A stretch of 64,000 nucleotides of DNA from Stenotrophomonas maltophilia D457 (GCF_000284595.1 NC_017671.1:3505001-3569000), one strand, 5' to 3'. Counted from the stretch's first letter, positions 55,059-63,624 are shown. Notes: generated from the sequence alone by a model not told the origin. Program-made: numbers and translations.

Positions 55059-56290
55059 GCGTCCACCACCTGTTTGCGGCGGGCGGCCGCATCGATCACC
55101 GCTTCGGCGCGCTGCAGCGCGGCGCCGAGATCGGCCAGCAGGTCACGCTCGGCCTCGATGCCGACCGACAGGCGCAGCAGCCCTTCGCTGATGCCGGCGG
55201 CTGCACGCGCTTCGGCGGTCATCGCCGCATGGGTCATCGTGGCCGGATGTGCGATCAGGCTTTCGACGCCGCCCAGCGATTCGGCCAGGGTGAAACAGCG
55301 TAGCCCGTCCACAAATGCACGCACCGCCGCATGCGGATCATCACCGGCGCAGTGCGCCAGTTCGAATGACAGCATCGCGCCGAAGCCATTCTGCTGGCGC
55401 GCGGCGATGGCGTGGCCCGGGTGATCGGCCAGGCCCGGGTAGTACACCGCGCCGACCGCCGGATGCTGGTCCAGCAGGGCAATGATCGACGCCGTGTTTT
55501 CCTGGTGCACGCGCAGGCGCGCATCCAGCGTGCGCAGGCCGCGCAGGGTCAGGAAGGCATCGAACGGCGAACCGGTCAGGCCCAGCGCGTTGCCCCACCA
55601 CACCAGCTGCTCGTGCAGCGCCGGATCGCGCGCGACCACCGCCCCACCCACCACATCGCTGTGGCCATTGATGTACTTGGTGGTGGAATGCAGCACCAGG
55701 TCCGCACCAAACGACAGCGGCTGCTGCAGCGCCGGTGACAAGAAGGTGTTGTCGACCACCACGAGGGCACCGGCCTTGTGCGCGGCATCGATGACGAAGC
55801 GCAGGTCGGTGATGCGCAGCAGCGGGTTGGACGGGGTTTCCACCAGCACCAGCTTTGGCTGCGTGGCCAGCGCCTGCGCCAGCGCTCGCGGATCGGTCAG
55901 GTCGGCGGTGACCAGTTCGAAGTGCCCCTTCTTTGCCAACGCGTTGAACAGCCGCCAGCTGCCGCCGTAGGCATCGTGCGGCACCACCAGGGTGTCGCCC
56001 GGCTGCAGCAGCGCGTTCAGCACCAGGTTGATCGCGCCCATGCCGGTCGCGGTGATGACGCCGCCGGCGCCGCCTTCCAGTTCGGCCAGCGCTTCACCCA
56101 GCAGGTCGCGGGTCGGGTTGCCACTGCGCGTGTAATCGTACTGGCGCTTGTTGCCGAAGCCTTCAAAACTGAAGTTCGACGACAGCACGATCGGCGGCGT
56201 GACCGCGCCATGCGCGGTGTCCCGATCGATGCCGGCACGGACGGCGGCAGTGGTACGACTACAGGACGGCTCGTTGGCGTGCAGGCTCAT
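55055..56290 (-). CDS. metB: Cystathionine gamma-synthase / O-succinylhomoserine sulfhydrylase
   Basis: PLP-dependent Cys/Met-metabolism enzyme, 411 residues, joining acylated homoserine to cysteine (or sulfide). Markers: DYTRSGNPTRDLLGEALAEL, GGSWRLFNALAKKGHF, VVDNTFLSPALQQPL and the PLP lysine in HSTTKYINGHSDVVGG. Its start overlaps metX and its end overlaps hom by 4 bp each, so the three are translationally chained. Choice between cystathionine synthase and direct sulfhydrylation is not fixed by sequence. Confidence 0.93.
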   Translation of the reverse strand: MSLHANEPSCSRTTAAVRAGIDRDTAHGAVTPPIVLSSNFSFEGFGNKRQYDYTRSGNPTRDLLGEALAELEGGAGGVITATGMGAINLVLNALLQPGDTLVVPHDAYGGSWRLFNALAKKGHFELVTADLTDPRALAQALATQPKLVLVETPSNPLLRITDLRFVIDAAHKAGALVVVDNTFLSPALQQPLSFGADLVLHSTTKYINGHSDVVGGAVVARDPALHEQLVWWGNALGLTGSPFDAFLTLRGLRTLDARLRVHQENTASIIALLDQHPAVGAVYYPGLADHPGHAIAARQQNGFGAMLSFELAHCAGDDPHAAVRAFVDGLRCFTLAESLGGVESLIAHPATMTHAAMTAEARAAAGISEGLLRLSVGIEAERDLLADLGAALQRAEAVIDAAARRKQVVDA

Positions 56291-57318
56291 GCGGACTCTC
56301 CAGAAGTGCGGAAGGCGGTGGCGAGGATCGCATCGATGCGATCGGTTTCTTTGAGGAAGGCATCGTGGCCATAGGGCGAGCGCAGCACGCGCAGGCTGCC
56401 GCGCGGGCCCAGCCCTTCGACCAGGCCGACCAGGTCGGCCAGCGGCACCAGGCGGTCGCCCTCCACGGCCACCACCACGGTCGGCGGCAGGATCGCGGTG
56501 GGATCGACGCGGTGCAGGTCGATTGATTCGGACAGGCGCAGGTAAGCGGTCACCGGCGTGCGCGCGACGTACTGCGCACCGGCCGCGTCGAGATAGTCTT
56601 CGGCAGCCACGCGCACGCGGCCATTGATGACCTCCGGCGCAGCATCAAAGCGCTCGCCGAACTCTTCCGGGGTGCGGTAGCTGAGCATGGCGAACTGCCG
56701 GGCCAGGGCAAGGCCGTGGTCTTCGCCGCACTGCAGCTGGCCCAGCGCGACCGCGCGGCGCTGCAATGCGCGCCAGGCGGCGGCATACGGATGCGGTCGG
56801 TGCGCACCGCTGGCCAGCACCAGCTGGCGCACGCGGGCACGATGACGGATCGCGAACTGCTGGCCGACCAGCGCGCCATACGAATAGCCAACGAAGGCCT
56901 TCAGCGTGCGGATGCCGAGATGGTCCAGCAGCAGCGCCAAGGCATCGGCCTGGTCGGCGGTATCGATCGGCACATCAAGTGCACCGTCGGCGCCGATGAA
57001 GTCGAAGGCCAGCACGCGCAGCTGCTGCGGATCCAGCGCGCGGCCGCTGCCCACCAGGTCTTCGGCCCAGCCCTTCTCGCGGAACTGCGTGTTGGACGCC
57101 ACGTGGCGATGGGCGGAAATGCCGCCGGCCAGCACCACCACCGGTGCATTGGCCGGACCGACCCACTCATAGCGCAGGCGCACCGGGCTGGGGCCGGCGT
57201 GGCGCATCGACAGCACCGCGGCGAACTCACCGCGCTCGGCATGCACGCGGTCTTCGACCGGCACGCTGACGGGGACAAAGGGTTCGGGGCGAATGGCGGT
57301 ACTGGCGGCGAAGCTCAT
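56287..57318 (-). CDS. metX: Homoserine O-acyltransferase (MetX family)
   Basis: 343 residues from MSFAASTAIRPEP (57318); an earlier in-frame ATG at 57402 falls inside the riboswitch and was rejected. Alpha/beta-hydrolase acyltransferase: VVLAGGISAHRHVAS, nucleophile elbow VGYSYGALVGQQF, and C-terminal SPYGHDAFLKE with the catalytic His. MetX enzymes classically acetylate homoserine, but xanthomonad members are reported to use succinyl-CoA, so the acyl donor is uncertain. It opens the methionine operon and is controlled by the upstream SAM riboswitch. Confidence 0.94.
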   Translation of the reverse strand: MSFAASTAIRPEPFVPVSVPVEDRVHAERGEFAAVLSMRHAGPSPVRLRYEWVGPANAPVVVLAGGISAHRHVASNTQFREKGWAEDLVGSGRALDPQQLRVLAFDFIGADGALDVPIDTADQADALALLLDHLGIRTLKAFVGYSYGALVGQQFAIRHRARVRQLVLASGAHRPHPYAAAWRALQRRAVALGQLQCGEDHGLALARQFAMLSYRTPEEFGERFDAAPEVINGRVRVAAEDYLDAAGAQYVARTPVTAYLRLSESIDLHRVDPTAILPPTVVVAVEGDRLVPLADLVGLVEGLGPRGSLRVLRSPYGHDAFLKETDRIDAILATAFRTSGESA

Positions 57319-57398
57319 GGCGGGATCCGGTTGGGGAATCGGCCATCGAGCCTTCGCGGGGCCCGCGTTCGAGATGCACGTGTGGTGCATGGTTCGAA

Positions 57399-57511
57399 CC
57401 ATCTTTCGGTGGACGCCACGGTCCCCGCAGGATTTGGCACCTACGCAGACGCTTGCGCGCCTGCGGGCTGCCCCGGCTTCAAAGGGCCTGTCCCTCTGCC
57501 GGTCTCGATGG
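57399..57511 (-). promoter_or_regulatory. SAM-I (S-box) riboswitch
   Basis: Leader of metX-metB-hom. On the minus strand the conserved S-box blocks appear in order: CCATCGAGA (P1 5' side, 57503-57511), GAGGGACAGGCCC (57484-57496), TTTGAAGCC, then GGTGCCAAATCC (57430-57441), and the P1 3' side GAAAGATGG (57399-57407), with CCATC pairing GATGG. Downstream lie a hairpin TTCGA..ATGCAC/GTGCAT..TCGAA (57368-57398) and CGCGGG/CCCGCG (57355-57367), candidate expression platforms. No T run follows, so control may act on translation. The 344-bp gap also holds the promoter region of the divergent M23 gene. Confidence 0.88.
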
Positions 57512-57662
57512 TGGGGCCACGATGCCAGCCCTTTCCGGCACTGTCAATCCCTTCATGCGGATAAAGCGATGAATATTCTTGGGGCAGCTATGCGAAGGCC
57601 GTCCCGGTCGCCCTGTTCAGGATCGGGTACAGTCCGGGCGGTCCATTCCGCTGGAAACGCCG

Positions 57663-58547
57663 ATGTCGCGCCTGCCCCTGTCCTGCCTGCTGCTGCCTCT
57701 GCTGGCGAGCGCGACCGCACACGCCGGCGACTGGCGCCAGGGCTGGGGACTGGCTCCCCCTTCCGCCCCGGCCACCCGCGCAGGCAGTGCCGAGGGCGCC
57801 GCCCCCATGGCCCAATTGCGCCTGCAGCCGGTCGGTACGCAATGGCAGGCCCGGATCGACAACGGGCTGGCAGGGCCGCTGCAGATCCAGCTGCGCGCCG
57901 CCGCCGGGCACCCGGTCGAAGGCCTCCCGGTCGAGTCGCTGATCCAGGGCGACAGCAGCCTGGTAGTCGGCCACCTGCCCGCCCCGATCGATGGCCGCAT
58001 GCTGGATCTGCGCCTGCAGTCGGTGCCGGGCAACCCGGCCGCACAGGCCGAAGATGTCGCCTACCGCCTGCCATTCGATGCGGCGCGCCTGCGCGTGGAC
58101 CAGGCGCCGCAGGGACGATTCAGCCATGACGACGAGGAGAACCGCGACGCGGTCGACTTCGCACTGCCGGAGGGCACCCTGGTGCTGGCCGCGCGCGAGG
58201 GTACGGTGATGCAGATCCAGGATGGCTTCCGTGGCAACGGCCAGGACCGCGAACGCGATGGTGCCCGCGCCAACTTCATCCGCGTGCTGCACAGCGACGG
58301 CAGCATGGCGCTGTACGGCCACCTGCAGGCCGGCGGCATGCGCGTGCGTCGTGGCCAGGCGATAGGGGCCGGACAGCCGATCGGCCTGTCTGGCAACAGC
58401 GGCTACAGCAGTGCCCCGCACCTGCACTTCGTGGTGCAGGTCAATCGCGGCATGGGCCTGCGCTCGGTGCCGGTGCGCATCTTCGCCGAGCAGGGCCAGC
58501 TGCAGTTCGCCCGCCAGGGCGAGGCCGAAGGCGGTACCGGGCGCTGA
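57663..58547 (+). CDS. Secreted M23 metallopeptidase
   Basis: 294 residues with signal peptide (MSRLPLSCLLLPLLASATAHA). The N-terminal beta-rich half (about 25-150) resembles the accessory region of periplasmic M23 enzymes. The C-terminal peptidase domain has FSHDDEENRDAVDFALPEG (H and D metal ligands), GHLQAGGMRVRRGQ and SAPHLHFVVQVNRG (HxH). It probably cuts peptidoglycan cross-bridges. It is unrelated in layout to the LytM gene near 7 kb. Divergent from metX. Confidence 0.9.
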   Translation: MSRLPLSCLLLPLLASATAHAGDWRQGWGLAPPSAPATRAGSAEGAAPMAQLRLQPVGTQWQARIDNGLAGPLQIQLRAAAGHPVEGLPVESLIQGDSSLVVGHLPAPIDGRMLDLRLQSVPGNPAAQAEDVAYRLPFDAARLRVDQAPQGRFSHDDEENRDAVDFALPEGTLVLAAREGTVMQIQDGFRGNGQDRERDGARANFIRVLHSDGSMALYGHLQAGGMRVRRGQAIGAGQPIGLSGNSGYSSAPHLHFVVQVNRGMGLRSVPVRIFAEQGQLQFARQGEAEGGTGR

Positions 58548-58561
58548 CCGCCCCCGGCCGG

Positions 58562-58595
58562 TATAATCGGGCGCTTATCTCTTTGAAAAGCGCCC
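58562..58595 (+). promoter_or_regulatory. prfC -10 box and leader hairpin
   Basis: TATAAT at 58562-58567 is followed at once by the inverted repeat GGGCGCTT / AAGCGCCC (58569-58576 and 58588-58595), 19 bp before the prfC start. No convincing -35 is seen. The hairpin would form at the very 5' end of the transcript. Confidence 0.5.
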
Positions 58596-58613
58596 CGGGC
58601 GGGCGCCACTGCC

Positions 58614-60218
58614 ATGTCCGAAGTCGCCAACGAAGCGTCGCGTCGCCGCACCTTCGCCATCATTTCCCACCCTGACGCCGGCAAGACCACGCTGACCGAA
58701 AAGCTGCTGCTGTTCGGGGGCGCGATCCAGATGGCCGGTTCGGTCAAGGGCCGCAAGGCTGCCCGCCACGCCACCTCCGACTGGATGGCGCTGGAAAAGG
58801 AGCGCGGCATCTCCGTCACCTCCTCGGTGATGCAGTTCCCGTATGAAGGCAAGATCGTCAACCTGCTCGACACCCCCGGCCACGCCGACTTCGGCGAAGA
58901 CACCTACCGCGTGCTGACCGCGGTGGACTCGGCGCTGATGGTGATCGACGTGGCCAAGGGCGTGGAAGAGCGCACCATCAAGCTGATGGAAGTGTGCCGC
59001 CTGCGCGACACCCCGATCATGACCTTCATCAACAAGCTCGACCGCGAGGGCAAGGACCCGATCGAGCTGCTGGATGAAGTGGAAACCGTGCTCGGCATCC
59101 AGTGCGCGCCGGTCACCTGGCCGATCGGCATGGGCCAGCGCCTGAAGGGCGTGGTCCACCTGCTGACCGGCGAAGTGCACCTGTACGAACCGGGCCGCAA
59201 CTTCACCCGCCAGGACTCGACCATTTTCCCGTCCATCGATGCTCCCGGCCTGGCCGAGAAGATCGGTGCACAGATGCTGGCCGACCTGCGCGACGAGCTG
59301 GAACTGGTGCAGGGCGCCAGCCACCCGTTCGACCTGCAGGCCTACCGCGAGGGCAAGCAGACGCCGGTGTTCTTCGGCTCGGGCGTCAACAACTTCGGCG
59401 TGCAGCCGCTACTGGACTTCTTCGTCGAACACGCACCCGCACCGCAGGCGCGCTCCACCACCGGCCGCGAGATCGCCCCGGAAGAAAACAAGCTGACCGG
59501 CTTCGTGTTCAAGATCCAGGCCAACATGGACCCGCAGCACCGCGACCGCGTGGCCTTCATGCGGGTCTGCTCGGGCCGCTTCAGCGCCGGCATGAAGACC
59601 TTCCACGTGCGTACCGGCAAGGAAATGAAGCTGGCCAACGCGCTGACCTTCATGGCCAGCGACCGTGAGATCGCCGCCGAGGCGTGGCCGGGCGATGTGA
59701 TCGGCATCCACAACCACGGCACCATCTCCATTGGCGATACCTTCACCGAAGGCGAAGCGGTCACCTTCACCGGGATCCCCAACTTCGCCCCGGAACTGTT
59801 CCGCCGCGCCCGCCTGCGCGATCCGCTCAAGCTCAAGCAGCTGCAGAAGGGCCTGGCCCAGCTGTCCGAGGAAGGCGCGACCCAGTTCTTCCGCCCGCTC
59901 ACCAGCAACGACCTGATCCTGGGTGCCGTCGGCGTGCTGCAGTTCGACGTGGCCGCCTACCGCCTGAAGGACGAGTACGGCGTGGAAGCCACCTTCGAGC
60001 CGGTGAGCGTGACCACTGCGCGCTGGGTCCACTGCAGCAACGAGAAGAAGCTGGAAGAGTTCCGCGAGAAGAACGCGCTGAACCTGGCGCTGGATGCCGC
60101 CGGGCACCTGGTCTACCTGGCGCCGACCCGGGTCAACCTGCAGCTGGCCCAGGAACGCTCGCCGGACGTGCGCTTCTCTGCCACCCGCGAAGCGGCGCAT
60201 ACCGTTTCGGCAGGCTGA
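58614..60218 (+). CDS. prfC: Peptide chain release factor 3
   Basis: 534-residue translational GTPase that recycles RF1/RF2 from the ribosome after termination. G1 HPDAGKTT (19-26), G3 [12 protein letters not shown]4 [12 protein letters not shown]3-specific [20 protein letters not shown] and [15 protein letters not shown] near the N terminus; domain 2/3 with [19 protein letters not shown]. Length matches RF3 rather than EF-G. A TATAAT box lies just upstream. Confidence 0.98.
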   Translation: MSEVANEASRRRTFAIISHPDAGKTTLTEKLLLFGGAIQMAGSVKGRKAARHATSDWMALEKERGISVTSSVMQFPYEGKIVNLLDTPGHADFGEDTYRVLTAVDSALMVIDVAKGVEERTIKLMEVCRLRDTPIMTFINKLDREGKDPIELLDEVETVLGIQCAPVTWPIGMGQRLKGVVHLLTGEVHLYEPGRNFTRQDSTIFPSIDAPGLAEKIGAQMLADLRDELELVQGASHPFDLQAYREGKQTPVFFGSGVNNFGVQPLLDFFVEHAPAPQARSTTGREIAPEENKLTGFVFKIQANMDPQHRDRVAFMRVCSGRFSAGMKTFHVRTGKEMKLANALTFMASDREIAAEAWPGDVIGIHNHGTISIGDTFTEGEAVTFTGIPNFAPELFRRARLRDPLKLKQLQKGLAQLSEEGATQFFRPLTSNDLILGAVGVLQFDVAAYRLKDEYGVEATFEPVSVTTARWVHCSNEKKLEEFREKNALNLALDAAGHLVYLAPTRVNLQLAQERSPDVRFSATREAAHTVSAG

Positions 60219-60224
60219 TGCCAC

Positions 60225-60264
60225 GGGGTCGGATCCCTTTCCGGCAGGAAAGGGCTCTGACCCC
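60225..60264. repeat. GGGGTC-ended inverted repeat after prfC
   Basis: GGGGTCGGATCCCTTTCC, GGCA loop, GGAAAGGGCTCTGACCCC, 7 bp past the prfC stop. Same ends as the element at 41596 but a different stem interior (CCTTTCC/GGAAAGG in place of CGTTGC/GCAACG), still paired. Confidence 0.75.
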
Positions 60265-60378
60265 AGCCAACGCAAGGCAGGCATTCACCCACCATACGGT
60301 GACAGGCGTGCACGCATCGCCCATCGCGGCGATGATAGGTGGGTGCGGGTCCCCCTCCCCGCGAACAATGCCTACGCC

Positions 60379-61017
60379 ATGTCCACGACGTCCATTGATT
60401 CGATCCGTGAAGAAATCGCCAGCGCCCTGACCCATGGCCTGGGCGCGGTATTCGCCCTGGCAGCCAGCGCGGTGTTGATCACCCTGGCGGCGATCTACGG
60501 CGACGGCTGGCAGCTGGCCAGCGCGATCGTATTCGGTATCGCGCTGTTGCTGCTGTACACCGCCTCCACGCTGTACCACGCCATCCAGCATCCGGTCGCC
60601 AAGGGCCGGTTGAAGGTGTTCGACCATTGCGCGATCTATGTGCTGATCGCAGGCACCTATACCCCGTTCACCCTGATCGGCCTGCGCGGTCCGTGGGGCT
60701 GGGGCCTGTTCACCGCGATCTGGGCGCTGGCGCTGGGCGGCGTGGTGTTCAAGCTGTTCTACACCGGCCGCTTCAAGGTGCTCTCAACGGTGATCTACAT
60801 CGCCATGGGCTGGCTGGTGGTCGTGGCGATCAAGCCGATGTGGGCCTCGATCGATGGCGGCACCCTCACCTGGCTGTTCGCCGGCGGCCTGTCGTACACG
60901 CTGGGGACCTATTTCTACCACCGTGAATCGATCCCGTACTCGCATGCCATCTGGCACCTGTTCGTGATCGGCGGCAGCGTCTGCCACTTCGTCGCGGTCA
61001 CCATGCAGGTGCTGTAA
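60379..61017 (+). CDS. Hemolysin III / PAQR-family membrane protein
   Basis: 212 residues, seven membrane helices. PAQR signature residues: EEIASALTHGLGAVFAL near the N terminus, STLYHAIQHP, KVFDHCAIYVLIAGTYTPF, and the last-helix SHAIWHLFVIGGSVCHFVAV with conserved His forming a likely zinc hydrolase site. It is commonly annotated as hemolysin III or YqfA; real haemolytic activity is doubtful, and a membrane-fluidity or lipid role is likelier for the family. Start MSTTSIDSIREE at 60379. Confidence 0.92.
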   Translation: MSTTSIDSIREEIASALTHGLGAVFALAASAVLITLAAIYGDGWQLASAIVFGIALLLLYTASTLYHAIQHPVAKGRLKVFDHCAIYVLIAGTYTPFTLIGLRGPWGWGLFTAIWALALGGVVFKLFYTGRFKVLSTVIYIAMGWLVVVAIKPMWASIDGGTLTWLFAGGLSYTLGTYFYHRESIPYSHAIWHLFVIGGSVCHFVAVTMQVL

Positions 61018-61099
61018 CGGCCGCTCGACGGCAGCGCGTGCACACCATGCACATGGTCGCTTCGCGCCCTGTCCACGAAGAGGGGGCAACCATGGCAGC

Positions 61100-61846
61100 G
61101 TGAATGCTGCCGCCTCCCCTGCCGCAAAGCGCACGCCCCGCTGGCGCCTCCGCCGCCCCGGCCCACGAGGCCGGCGCTGGCTCACGATCCTGATCTTCCT
61201 GCTGGCGGCGATCCTGGTACTGATCGCGTTGTGGGACTGGAACTGGTTCAAGGGGCCGGTGGAGCGCGCGGTGCAGGCACGCACCGGCCGCGTGCTGCAC
61301 ATCGGGAACCTTGATGTCGACCTCGGCCGCACCAGCACGATCCGCGCCGATGCGGTCACCTTCGCCAATGCCAGCTGGGCGAAACAACCCGATATGGCCA
61401 GCGCCGACCGCGTCGAGATCGACGTGCGGGTCTGGCCCCTGCTGCGCGGCAGCGTGCAGCTGCCCGAAGTGCGCCTGACCCGGCCGGACGTGCTGCTGGA
61501 AACCGCCCCGCGCAAAGGCGAACCGGGCAACTGGGATTTTCTCGGTGACAGCGCCGGCGGGACCAGCCCCCAGCTCAAACGGTTGCGCGTCGATGACGGT
61601 CGCCTGCAGTTCCTCGATGCGCTCGGCCGCACCGATATCCGCGTGGACGTGCGCAGCGGCCAGCCGGAACAGGCCGACGCGGCGCCACCGCTGCTGGTGC
61701 AGGGCAAGGGACGCTGGCAGGGCAATCCGTTCACCCTGCGCGGTGGTACTGAATCACCGCTGGAGCTGACCGACAGCGGCCACCCGTTCCGCATCCACCT
61801 CGACGGTCGCGCTGGCGCCACCCACGCCGTCGCCAGCGGCACATGA
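61100..61846 (+). CDS. AsmA-family protein, N-terminal part
   Basis: 248 residues from a GTG. Basic head, TM anchor about 27-46 (WLTILIFLLAAILVLIALW), then the AsmA start WNWFKGPVERAVQARTGRVL, with LPEVRLTRPDVLLE. AsmA-like proteins are inner-membrane-anchored bridges thought to carry lipid toward the outer membrane. The frame closes at ASGT followed by TGA exactly where the second part begins (ATGA, 4-bp overlap). Family members are one chain of about 650 residues; the two parts add to 657. Addition of one base would fuse them, so this is either a true split with coupled translation or a frameshift. Confidence 0.85.
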   Translation: MNAAASPAAKRTPRWRLRRPGPRGRRWLTILIFLLAAILVLIALWDWNWFKGPVERAVQARTGRVLHIGNLDVDLGRTSTIRADAVTFANASWAKQPDMASADRVEIDVRVWPLLRGSVQLPEVRLTRPDVLLETAPRKGEPGNWDFLGDSAGGTSPQLKRLRVDDGRLQFLDALGRTDIRVDVRSGQPEQADAAPPLLVQGKGRWQGNPFTLRGGTESPLELTDSGHPFRIHLDGRAGATHAVASGT

Positions 61847-63072
61847 CCAATCCCTTCCAGCTGCGCGTGTTCGACCTGCAGTTCGCGCTCAGCGGCCAGG
61901 ACCTGGCCGACCTCTACCCCTTGCTCGGCATCGCCATTCCGCCGTCCCCGCCCTACGCGTTGAATGGTCGGCTCAAGCGTGACCACGACCTTTGGCGTTA
62001 CGAGCAGTTCACCGGCAAGGTCGGCGACAGCGACCTCGGTGGCAACCTGCAGTTCGAAGTGGGAGGCGCGCGCCCGCGACTGACCGCCACGCTGGAATCC
62101 AGACGCCTGGACTTCGATGACCTGGCCGGCTTCGTCGGTGCGCCACCGAAGACCGGCGGCGGCGAAACCGCCAATGCAGAGCAGAAGGCCGAGGCCGCAC
62201 GGGTCGCCGCGCGTGCGCGTGTGTTGCCGGACACGCCCTACAACCTCGGCAAGCTGCGTGCGATGGATGCCGACGTGCGTTGGAAAGCCCACCGCATCAA
62301 CGCGCCGTCATTGCCATTGGACGACATGGATGCACACCTGTTGCTGGATGACGGTGTGCTGCGGCTGGACCCACTGAACTTCGGCGTCGCCGGCGGCGAC
62401 ATCCGCAGCACGATCCGCATGGACGCGCGCCAGCCGCAGATCAGTACCGCGCTGAAGGCCAGTGTGCGCGGCGTGCAGCTTGGCCAGTTGTTCCCCGACG
62501 CCAAGCTGGCCGAACAGGCCAAGGGTGGCATCGGCGGCGAGGTGGACCTGAGTGGCCGCGGCAATTCGATCGCCGAGATGCTCGGCAGCAGCAGCGGCAA
62601 GGTCGGCCTGGCAATGGGCCGTGGCCATGTCGGCAACCTGGTGATGGAACTGGCCGGCCTGGACATCACCGAGTCGCTGAAATTCCTGGTGACCGGCGAC
62701 AAGCAGATTCCCCTGCGTTGCGCCTTCGCCGACTTCGGCGTGCGCGACGGCCTGATGACCAGCCAGGCGTTGGCGGTGGATACCACCGACACGATCCTCA
62801 TCGGCGAAGGCACGGTCAGCCTGCGCGACGAGAGCCTGGACCTGCTGTTGAAGCCACGCCCGAAGGACAAGAGCATCCTGGTGCTGCGCTCGCCACTGCA
62901 CATCGCCGGCACTTTCAAGGACCCGTCGTTCCGCCCGGACTTCAAGGCGCTGGGCATCCGCGGCGCGGTGGCCCTGGCACTGGGCAGCATCGCCCCGCCG
63001 GCGGCATTGCTGGCAACCATCGAACTGGGGCCGGGCAAGGATGCCGACTGCGGGGGGCAGTATGCGAAGTAG
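61843..63072 (+). CDS. AsmA-family protein, C-terminal part
   Basis: 409 residues starting MTNPFQLRVFDLQFALSGQD, which in family members continues directly from the preceding part. It holds the repeated beta-groove region (LYPLLGIAIPPSPPYALNGR, LRLDPLNFGVAGGDIRS) and the AsmA C-terminal domain (GEVDLSGRGNSIAEMLGSSSG). It has no signal or membrane anchor of its own and no ribosome site before its ATG, so by itself it could not reach the periplasm. This argues that fusion, by correction of a one-base loss or by frameshifting, is needed for function. Confidence 0.85.
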   Translation: MTNPFQLRVFDLQFALSGQDLADLYPLLGIAIPPSPPYALNGRLKRDHDLWRYEQFTGKVGDSDLGGNLQFEVGGARPRLTATLESRRLDFDDLAGFVGAPPKTGGGETANAEQKAEAARVAARARVLPDTPYNLGKLRAMDADVRWKAHRINAPSLPLDDMDAHLLLDDGVLRLDPLNFGVAGGDIRSTIRMDARQPQISTALKASVRGVQLGQLFPDAKLAEQAKGGIGGEVDLSGRGNSIAEMLGSSSGKVGLAMGRGHVGNLVMELAGLDITESLKFLVTGDKQIPLRCAFADFGVRDGLMTSQALAVDTTDTILIGEGTVSLRDESLDLLLKPRPKDKSILVLRSPLHIAGTFKDPSFRPDFKALGIRGAVALALGSIAPPAALLATIELGPGKDADCGGQYAK

Positions 63073-63193
63073 GAGCGTTCGTTCGTGGCGCCTGGACTGA
63101 TCGTGGTTTGAGGGGGACGAGTGACAGTTTCCTGCGCGCGCGGAACGAGAGCGGAAATTCAAAGTCAAAAGAAAAAAGCAAAGTCAAAAGCTG

Positions 63194-63218
63194 TTGCCAA
63201 CCAAGGTTGGCAGCTACC
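63194..63218. repeat. Single REP
   Basis: TTGCCAACCAAGGTTGGCAG followed by CTACC, preceded by A-rich AAAGTCAAAAG repeats (63155-63190), in the 552-bp gap after the AsmA gene. Confidence 0.75.
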
Positions 63219-63273
63219 AAAGGCAGTCAACCGACGCGGCAACCCACCGCACTCGCGGGACGAGTCCTGAGGC

Positions 63274-63615
63274 GGAGTGCATGGCCGTGCAGGACCGTTG
63301 GCGCCATGGGCCCGAGGCATGCCTCGGGCGGGTTGGGCAGGACGCCCAACCCCGGTCTTGCCGTGTGCGCAGGACAGCGCACACGAGCAAGGCGCCATCG
63401 AGCCCCCATGGGTGAGGGCGCTTTGCTTGCGAAGCACTGCTTCGCAAGCGCCCGAACGCACAGCCGCCAGCGGCTGGGCCGGACCGCGGAGCGGGGTTTA
63501 CGGCGTGTCCTGCATGGCCATGCCCTCCGCCTCCCCCGCATCAGGAAGGCGCTGCTTTGGCTTTGGCTTTGGCTTTGAGCTTCGAAAAGCGGGCCGGCGG
63601 GCCGCAGGCCCGCCG
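63274..63615 (-). other. Structured intergenic element, copy B
   Basis: Sister of the element at 41235-41484, inverted. Read on the minus strand it begins 10 bp after the CBS-gene stop: hairpin CGGCGGGCC-TGC-GGCCCGCCG (63595-63615); AAAGCC hexamer repeats (63555-63578); 5' strand of the closing stem (63507-63528); 116-nt core (63391-63506; 12-bp hairpin at 63425-63449); then an insertion absent from copy A with three hairpins (63363-63384, 63330-63352 and CCCGAGGCATGCCTCGGG at 63311-63328); and the 3' strand (63274-63295). The closing stem has a different sequence from copy A but still pairs. Not protein-coding; family unknown. Confidence 0.75.
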
Positions 63616-63624
63616 GTGAACACC

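Noticed and set aside
57319..57402. Longer metX reading frame from an ATG at 57402
   Set aside because: It begins inside the 3' stem of the SAM riboswitch and adds residues with no MetX character; the 57318 start gives the expected N terminus.
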